Shown: positions 43,001-52,000 of the stretch, piece after piece | How the letters are laid out: each line of letters begins with the position of its first letter | Numbering within the stretch: position 1 is the stretch's first letter | Assembly (NCBI GenBank): GCA_905203045.1 | Contig: CAJKUH010000001.1 | Coordinates: 198,781 to 262,780 of the forward strand | Source: an uncultured Eggerthella sp. | Lineage (GTDB): Bacteria > Actinomycetota > Coriobacteriia > Coriobacteriales > Eggerthellaceae | DNA: 64,000 bases | Direction of reading: 5' to 3' | Made by a program: the position numbers and the translations under genes | The notes under the pieces: generated by a model | What the model saw: only the letters and a program-made list of their open reading frames with translations | Databases searched by the model: none | Told to the model about the DNA's origin: nothing

Positions 43001-46000
43001 CGTAGGCGGCTATACGCTGGTGCCTGGTCAGAATCCCACCATCACGCTTTCCGAGGATACGCACGAGATCAACGTCTACTACTACAAGAATGTGGCGTTG
43101 ACGGCTAATTCCGGAACCGAAACATACGACGGTACGGAAAAGTCCGTTTCTGGCTTTACTGGTGCACCTAACGATGCCGATTTCTCGAGCATTTCTGTTG
43201 GAACAAAGGGCACCGATGCAGATACCTATCCTGCTCAGTTCCCCGAGGGCACTAAGGGCACCGTTGACGCAACGGGCAAGTACATCGTTACCGATGCTAC
43301 CGATGGTCAGTTGGTAATCAACCCCGTTAAGGACGAGGTTGTTGTCACGATTAAGGGCAACACCGATCCCCAAAAATACGACGGCAAGGAACATTCTGTT
43401 TCCGGCTACAACGTTGAATCCATCAGCAACAGTGCTCTTGCCGCGAGCGACATTGCGCTTAAGTCTGGCGTTTCCGCTTCCGCAAAGGGCACCGATGCCA
43501 ACACGTACTACATGGGGCTGAATTCCGAAAGCTTCCAGCTTACGGGCAAGGCTGCCAAAAACTTCGAAAATGTGAAGTTCGAAGTAGAAGATGGCTATCT
43601 TGATATCGCAAAGCGCGATGTGACGCTGACCTCGGGTTCTGACGAAAAGGCCTATGACGGCACTCCGCTTACCAAGGAAGAAGTAACGGCCTCTGGCGAC
43701 GGCTTTGCCGACGGCGAAGGTGCCGACTATACCTATACCGGTTCTCGAACCGATGTTGGCGAGTCGGACAACACCTTCGGCTACACGCTGAAGAGCAATA
43801 CGAAGGCCGGCAACTACAACATCGAAACCAAGCCGGGCACGCTCAAGGTCACCCCGATGACGGATACCGTTAAGGTCGTTATCGCCGAAAAGAGCGGCAA
43901 CGAAATGTACGACGGTACCACCAAATCGTTGCGCGGCTATGACGTAAAGAGCATTCAGATCAACGGCAAGGACACCAACCTCTATCACGAGAGCGACTTC
44001 GCCTACACCGGCGGTGACGCCGATGTGGCGCAAGGCACCGATGCGGATAGCTACGACATGGGTCTTACTGCAGCGATGTTCAAGAATCAGAACGGCAATT
44101 TCAAGAACGTTGAGTTCCAGATCGAAGATGGTCAGCTCGTCATTAGCCCTCGCCCGGTAACGCTCACCTCGGCTTCCGATCACAAACCTTATGACGGCAC
44201 TCCTCTTACCAATAACCAGGTAACGGTTGGCGGCAAGGGCTTTGTTGAAGGTCAGGGTGCAACCTATAACGTTACGGGCAGCCAGACCCTGGTTGGTTCC
44301 AGCAACAATGCCTTCGACTACACGCTGAATAACGGCACGCTGGCCAAGAACTACGACATCACCAAGACGGAAGGCACGCTTACCGTTACCAACCGCGATG
44401 CCCAATACGAAATCACGGTAGAAGCCAACTCCAATGAATCTACCTACAACGGCAAGAACCAGTCGCTTACCGGCTTGAAGAGCACCACCTTCACGGTGGA
44501 TGGCCACACCTATACTGTTTCCGGCCTTGAGGCATCGAGCGGCAATGTGAAGAACGTTGGCGAGTACCCCGTATCCATTACGGGCACTCCTGTGGTGAAG
44601 GATGCTGCGGGCAATGATGTGACCAGCGAATTCAAGGTGAACACCAAGCCCGGCACGTTCAAGATCAACCAGCGCAAGGTAACGCTGACTTCTGGTTACG
44701 ATAAGAAGGTTTACGACGGCACCGCCCTTACCAACGGCACGGTAACGGCTTCCGGCGATGGCTTCGCTGACGGCGAAGGCGCCACCTACAGCGTAACGGG
44801 CGCTCAGACCGAGGCGGGCACCAGCAACAACGACTTCACCTATGCGCTGAACGAGGGCACGCTTGCCTCCAACTACACCATCGAAACCAAGCCGGGCACC
44901 CTTGAGGTAACCCCCGTTACCGACAGAGTCACGGTAACCATTCAGGGCGCAACGAATACGGCAACCTACGATGGTACTGAAAAGAGCGTTTCCGGCTATA
45001 CAACCACAATTGACGGCAGCAGCCTGTACAGCGACAAGGACTTCACGTTCAGTGGTACCGCTGAAGCGAAGGGCACCGATGTCAAGGATGGCGGCTACGC
45101 CATGGGCCTTGCTGCTGGCCAGTTCAAGAACATCAGCGGGAACTTCACTAACGTTGAGTTCGTGGTTAACGATGGTTTGCTGGTAATTAGCAAGCGTGCG
45201 GTAACGGTGAAATCCGAAAGCCACAACTTCACCTATAACGGCCAGGCTCAAACGTGGTCTAAGGCTTCCTGCGACGATGATGTGTTCAACGCTCAGACCA
45301 ATGGCCTTACCGCTACCGGTTCGGTAACCAATGTGGGCGACGAAGAGAAGAACGCAATTTCCTACAACTGGAACGAAGGCTGCTCGGCAGATAACTTCAC
45401 CATCACACCCGACGAAGGCACACTTACCGTTTCGCCTGTTCAAGATGAAGTTACGGTAACCATCAAGGGCCACAAGGGTGGCGGCGTATACAACGGTTCT
45501 GAGCAGACGGTTGAAGGCTATGATTTCGAATCTTCGAACGATCTGTACAAGGCAAGTGACTTTACGTTCAGCGGTTCTGCGGTAGTCAAGGGCACCGATG
45601 TCAAGGATGGCGGCTACGCCATGGGTCTTGACGCTGGTCAGTTCCAGAACACCAGCAAGAACTTCGCCAAGGCAACCTTCAAGGTCGAAGACGGTCAGCT
45701 TAATATTACTCAGCGCAAGGTGGCGCTCAGGTCTGAGGGCCATACCTGGACCTACACGGGTGAAACCTTCACGCTGCCCAACGTTTCCGGTTGGCAGCAG
45801 TCGGGTGACGAAGGCTTTGTAACCGGTGAGGTTTCCGACGTTACGGCAACCGGTTCGGTTAAGAACGTTGGCGACGAGCAGACCAATGCCATTACCTGGA
45901 CGAATGGTACAAAATTTAAGGCTTCGAACTACGACATTGCCAAGGATGAGGGAACGCTTAAGGTTGAGGCTGGCAACGATATTGCTGGCTATGTAACGCT

Positions 46001-49000
46001 CGCCCCTGCCGACGTTACGGCAACCTACGATGGCAAGGATCATAGCGCCGGCATCGCCAAGGCAGAAGACAAGAATGGCGGCCAGCTCACCATTGAATAC
46101 AGCGCCGATGGCCAGAATTGGACCACCAACCCTGCTGAAATCAATGCGAAGAACGTAAACGACTCCAGGAACGGGGAGAACGGAAAGAACGCCAAGGTCC
46201 AAGTTCGTGTATCCAGCCCGAACTACACCGGTTATGTAACGGGCGAAGAGTCCATCACCATCACCAAGCGCGTTGTTTCGCTCACGTCCGATACGGCAAG
46301 CAAGCCTTACGACGGCACGCCTCTTACACGTCCTGATGTGACCGTTGCTGGCGACGGCTTTGCTGATGGTGAGGTTTCTGACGTTAAGGCAACGGGTACG
46401 GTAACCAATGTCGCCGAAGGTCCGGTAAACAACACCATCGTGTACACCACGGGTGATGGCTTCAACAACGATAACTACGAAATTTCGAAGACCGAGGGCA
46501 AGCTGAGCATCACGCCTGGTACCGGCATCGCTAACAAGGTAACGCTCAACACGGCAAGCTTGGGCCATCTCTACGACGGCACCGAACACAAGCTGCCTGC
46601 CTCCAATGCAAAGGCGAGCGACGATAGCCCGCTGGTAATTGAATACAGCGTTGATGGCAAGAGCTGGACGAAGGATCCTTCTACCATCACGGCCGTTAAC
46701 GTTCGCGATAGCAAGAAGGTTCAGGTCCGCGTTTCCAGCACCAACTTCTCTGATACGGTAACGGGTGAAGCTCAGCTGAACGTTATTCCCCGTAGGGTTA
46801 CGGTAACGTCCCAGACTGCTTCCAAGGTGTACGACGGCACTCCGCTTACCAAGCCTGAAGTAACCGTTGGCGCAAACCTCTTCCTTTCCGATGAGGTGAC
46901 CAATGTTCGTGCAACGGGCACGGTTACCAACGTCAGCGAAGGTACGGTAACCAACACTATTGCCTACGACACCACTAGCAAGTTCATTGCCGAAAACTAC
47001 GACATTGTGAAGACCGAGGGTGCGCTCTCCATCACTGGTCAGAGCATCGTTCCTGACTCGGATCATCCTGATACCTATAAGGGTGTCACCATCAATGACC
47101 CTTCTGATTCCGTATACGACGGCAAGGATCACAAGTGGACCCCCGAGGTGAAGGATGCCAACGGCAAGGCTCTGACCGAGGGCACCGATTACACGGTTTC
47201 CTATGACGCAACCGACTTCGTTGATGCGAACACCATCACGGTGACCATCACCGGCAAGGGCAACTACTCCGGCACCGCTACGAAAACCTACAAGATTACC
47301 CCTGCTCCGTTGAAGGTAACCACGCCTTCAGCAAGCAAGGTGTACGACGGCACGCCTCTTACCGCTAAGAAGGGTACTGCCGAAAACATCGAGGGCCTGG
47401 TTAATGGCGAAACCGCAACCGTAAAGGCTTCGGGCTCCCAGACCGAGGTGGGCACTTCCAACAACACCTATGAGGGCATCGAGTGGGGTACCGCTAAGGA
47501 ATCCAACTACACCATCACCTCCACGAACGAAGGCATCCTGAACGTCACGCCGAAGTCCATCGCCGATGAAGAACACGGCATGAACGTGGGCAAGCTGGAG
47601 AACGTAACTTACAACGGCCATGAACAGGCGCAGAAGCCCGAGGTCAAGGATGGCAACACGACCCTGGTTGAGGGCAAGGATTACGACCTGTCCTATAGCA
47701 GCAACGTAACCGATGCTGGTGCGGTAACCGTCACGGTAACCGGCAAGGGCAACTATGCTGGTTCCGTCGACCGCACGTATCGGATTCTCCCTGCTCCGTT
47801 AAAGGTAACCACGCCCACCACGAGCAAGGTCTACGACGGTACGGCGCTTACTGCTGAAGGTTCCATCGATGGCTTCGTGAACAACGAAACAGCCGACTTC
47901 ACCACCACGGGCACTCAGACCGCAGTTGGCAGCAGCACGAACACGTATGCCATCAACTGGACGGGTTCCGCTAAGCAGGGCAACTACACCATTTCCGAAA
48001 CGCTGGGCACCCTTACCGTTTCCGAGTACGGGGATGAAGTAGTGGCTGCTGCGGTGGGCGGCACCTATACCTACGACGGCAAGGCTCACGGTGCCACCGT
48101 TCAGGTTTCCGGCCTGCCCACCGGCTACACCGTGAAGGAAGCATCTTCCGATGCCGCCGCTACGGACGTAACGGCGGAAGACGTAACCGCCAACGTTGAC
48201 CACCTGGTAATCGTGAACGCCGCTGGCGAAGACGTAACCAACAAACTTAAGATCACTAAGACTTCCGGCACCATCAAGGTGAACCCCGCAACGCTTACGG
48301 TAACCACCCCGAGCGCAAGCATGCCTTACAACGGTTCCGCCCTTACTGCGGAAGGCAAAGTCAGCGGCTTCGTGAACAACGAAGACGCAACGTTTACCAC
48401 CACTGGTTCCCAAACCTTGGTTGGTACCAGCAAGAACACGTACCAGATCGATTGGAACGGCACCGCTAAGCAGAGCAACTACACGGTAGACGAACGCTTG
48501 GGCACCCTTGAGGTAACCAAGAACCAGGCTGCTGTCGTGATTGTTCCCCAGGGTGGCACTAAGGTCTACGACGGCACGGCGCTTACCAGCACCGGTGCAA
48601 CGGCCTATGGCCTGCCTGCTGGTTACACGGTTTCCGCAACAACCGCTGGCGCTCAGGTAGATGCGGGCAATTCGCCTGCCACCATCGCTTCGTACACGAT
48701 CACCGATGCTGCAGGCAAGGACGTAACCGACCAGTTCGGCAACGTTTCCACGGGCTCCGCAAACCTCACGGTTACGAAGCGCCCTGTAACGCTTACCTCC
48801 CAGGGCGGTACGTGGACTTACGACGGCGATGCCCATAAGAACGAAGCGGTTGAGGCAAGCTCCGGTGAAAACGAGGGCTTTGTAGATGGCCAGGGCTTCG
48901 ATTACACCAACTTCGCAAGCATCACGGCGGTTGGCACGGTGGCTAACACCTTCGAATACCAGGCGAAGGAGGGCACCAAGGCCGAAAACTACGAGGTGAA

Positions 49001-52000
49001 GGTTGCTACCCAGAACCTGGTTGTTGAAGCGAAGAGCATCGATCCGAGCGTTGAGGCAAGCATGAGCGTCGATTCGCCGAGCGATGTGACCTACGATGCC
49101 AAGGAGCACAAGTGGGCTCCGGTAGTGAAGGATGGCGATAAGACCCTGGTAGAGGGCACCGACTACACGGTTACCTACCCCGAGGGCCAGGACTTTACCA
49201 ACGTGAAGGGCGCCATCACGGCAACCATCACCGGCATCGGCAACTACAAGGGTGCGGTAAACCGCACGTACCAGATCACGCCTGCTTCGGTACAGCTTGC
49301 ATCCAACACGCACGAGTTCACCTACAACGGTACGTATCAGTCCGATGATGAAGTTAAGGTTTCCGGTGCCGATGCCCTGTTCAAGAGCCAGGTTGATGAC
49401 TTGAAGGCAACCGGCAAGGTAAAGGATGTGGCCGAGGGCAAGGTTCCCAACACCATCGCCTACACCTGGAAGGACGGCTTCGCTTCCAGCAACTACAAGA
49501 TCGAAACCACTACCGGTGAGCTTTCGGTAAAGGCAAAGGACATCACGCCTTCCGAGGAAACCGGCATGGCGGTAAACGATCCGTCCGACATTGTGTACGA
49601 CGGCAATGAGCACAAGTGGGTGCCTGAAGTAAAGGACGGCACTAAGGTCCTGGTAGAAGGCTCCGACTACACGGTTGCTTACAGCAAGACCGACTTCACC
49701 AACGTGACGGGCGATATCAAGGCGACCATCACCGGCATCGGCAATTACACCGGCACGGTGGAAAAGCACTACCAGATCACCAAGCGCGATGTAGTGGTGG
49801 CAAGTGAGTCTGCTTCCAAGACTTACGATGGCACAGCTCTGCAGAAGCCCAATGCGTTTGTGCCCGGCGCCAGCCCATATGATTTTGTTTCCGGCGATGC
49901 TACGTACAATGCAACGGGCACCATCACCACGCCCGGTTCGGTGACGAACGACATCAACATTGCCTGGGCAAACGACACCGTTGCCAACAACTACAACGTA
50001 ACCCTGCAGCCGGGTACACTTACCGTAAGCGCCAAGCCCATTACGGGTAAGGACATGACGGTTGGCACGCTGCCCGATGTTACCTACAACGGTACCGAGC
50101 AGATCCAGAAGCCCGAAGTAAAGGACGGCAACAACACCCTGACCGAGGGTACCGACTACGACCTTTCCTTCAGCGACGATGTGACCAACGTTGGCACGGT
50201 AACCGTTACGGTGACCGGCAAGGGCGGCTATACCGGCAGCACGCAGGTAACCTATCGCATCAACCCCGCAGTGCTTACGGTGAACACGCCCAGCAAGAGC
50301 AAGGCCTATGATGGCACGGCACTTACGGCGGAAGGTTCCATCTCCGGCTTCGTGAACAACGAAACCGCCACCTTCGCCACCACGGGTTCGCAGACCACGG
50401 TTGGCAGCAGCGCAAATACCTATTCCATTAATTGGAACGGCACGGCAAAGCAGTCCAACTACCAGATCAACGAAACCGTTGGCCAGCTCACCGTTACTGA
50501 AAGCGAAAACGAGGTTGTGGTAACCACCACGGGCGGTACCTTCACCTACGACGGCCAGCCTCACGGTGCAACCGTTGCAGTGACCAACCTGCCTGCTGGC
50601 TATACCGCTCGGGCAACCTCCAACGCATCGGCAACCGATGCGAACGGTGATGGCATTGCCGCCACGGCTGACAACCTGGTTATCTACAACACCAACGGTG
50701 AAGACGTAACCGATAAGCTAAACGTCAAGCGCGTTGATGGCGCTATCAAGGTACTGCCCAAGGAGCTCAGCGTAACTACGCCCGATGCTTCCAAGGTCTA
50801 TGACGGCGAAGCCCTTACCGCGGAAGGCTCCATCACCGGCTTCGTTCCTGGCGAGGAAGCAACGTTTACCACTACGGGTTCGCAGACCGATGAAGGCGAT
50901 TCGCAGAACACCTACAGCCTTGCATGGGACGGCAACGCGAAGGAATCCAACTACACCGTTACGGAAAAGCTGGGTACGCTGCACGTTTCCCGTCAGACCA
51001 TCAACCCTGAAGATCCTGAGAATCCGAAGGCATACGATGGCGCACAGGTGAGCTACCCCCAGGACGAAACCTATGACGGCCAAGAGCACAAGTGGGCACC
51101 TACCGTAACCAACAAGAAGGGGGTTGAGCTTGTTGAGGGCACCGACTACACGGTTTCCTACGACAAGTCGAACTTCACCGACGTTACGGGCGACATCCTG
51201 GTAACCATTACGGGCATCGGCAACTACAGCGGTTCGGTAACGCGTACGTATAAGATCAATCCTGCAACGTACTACGTGGTAACCGATGGTGCCTCCAAGA
51301 CCTACGACGGCACCGAACTTAAGGCGCCTGGTAAGGTAGTTGGCTTGGTCAACGGTGAAGAAGTGGCATTCGAAACCACGGGCAGCCAGACCGAGGTGGG
51401 CTCTTCCGCCAACAACTACGACCTGAAGTTCAGCAAGTCTGCCAAGGAAAGCAACTACACGCACGGCACCGATACCATCGGTCTGCTGAAGGTAGATGCT
51501 GCCAAGGCGCAGGGCAACATCACGCTTGAAGGCACGCCTGCTTCCAAGACCTACGACGGCAACCCACTTGAGGCTGGCGTTGCACAGGCAAGCGTTCCCA
51601 CCCAGGGCGATGACGTAACAATTGAATACAGCACCGATGGCGTACGTTGGACCACCGATCCTTCCACCATTACGGCAACCGATGTGGCCGATTCCACCAC
51701 GGTTCAGCTTCGTGCATCCAGCCCGAAGAACTACGAGGGCTATGTGTACGGCTCCGAAACGCTCACCATCAATAAGCGTTCGGTGAACTTGGCAAGCGAG
51801 AGCGGTTCGAAGGCATTCGATGGCACGCCGCTTACCAAGACCGAGGTTTCCGGCTGGCAGCAGCAGGGCGATGAAGGCTTCGTTACCGGCGAAGTTGAAA
51901 ACGTCCATGCAACGGGCAGCGTAACCTACGTATCCGATGGCGAGGTAACCAACACCATTGCCTACGATACGAAGGAAAGCTTCAAGGAAGGCAACTACAC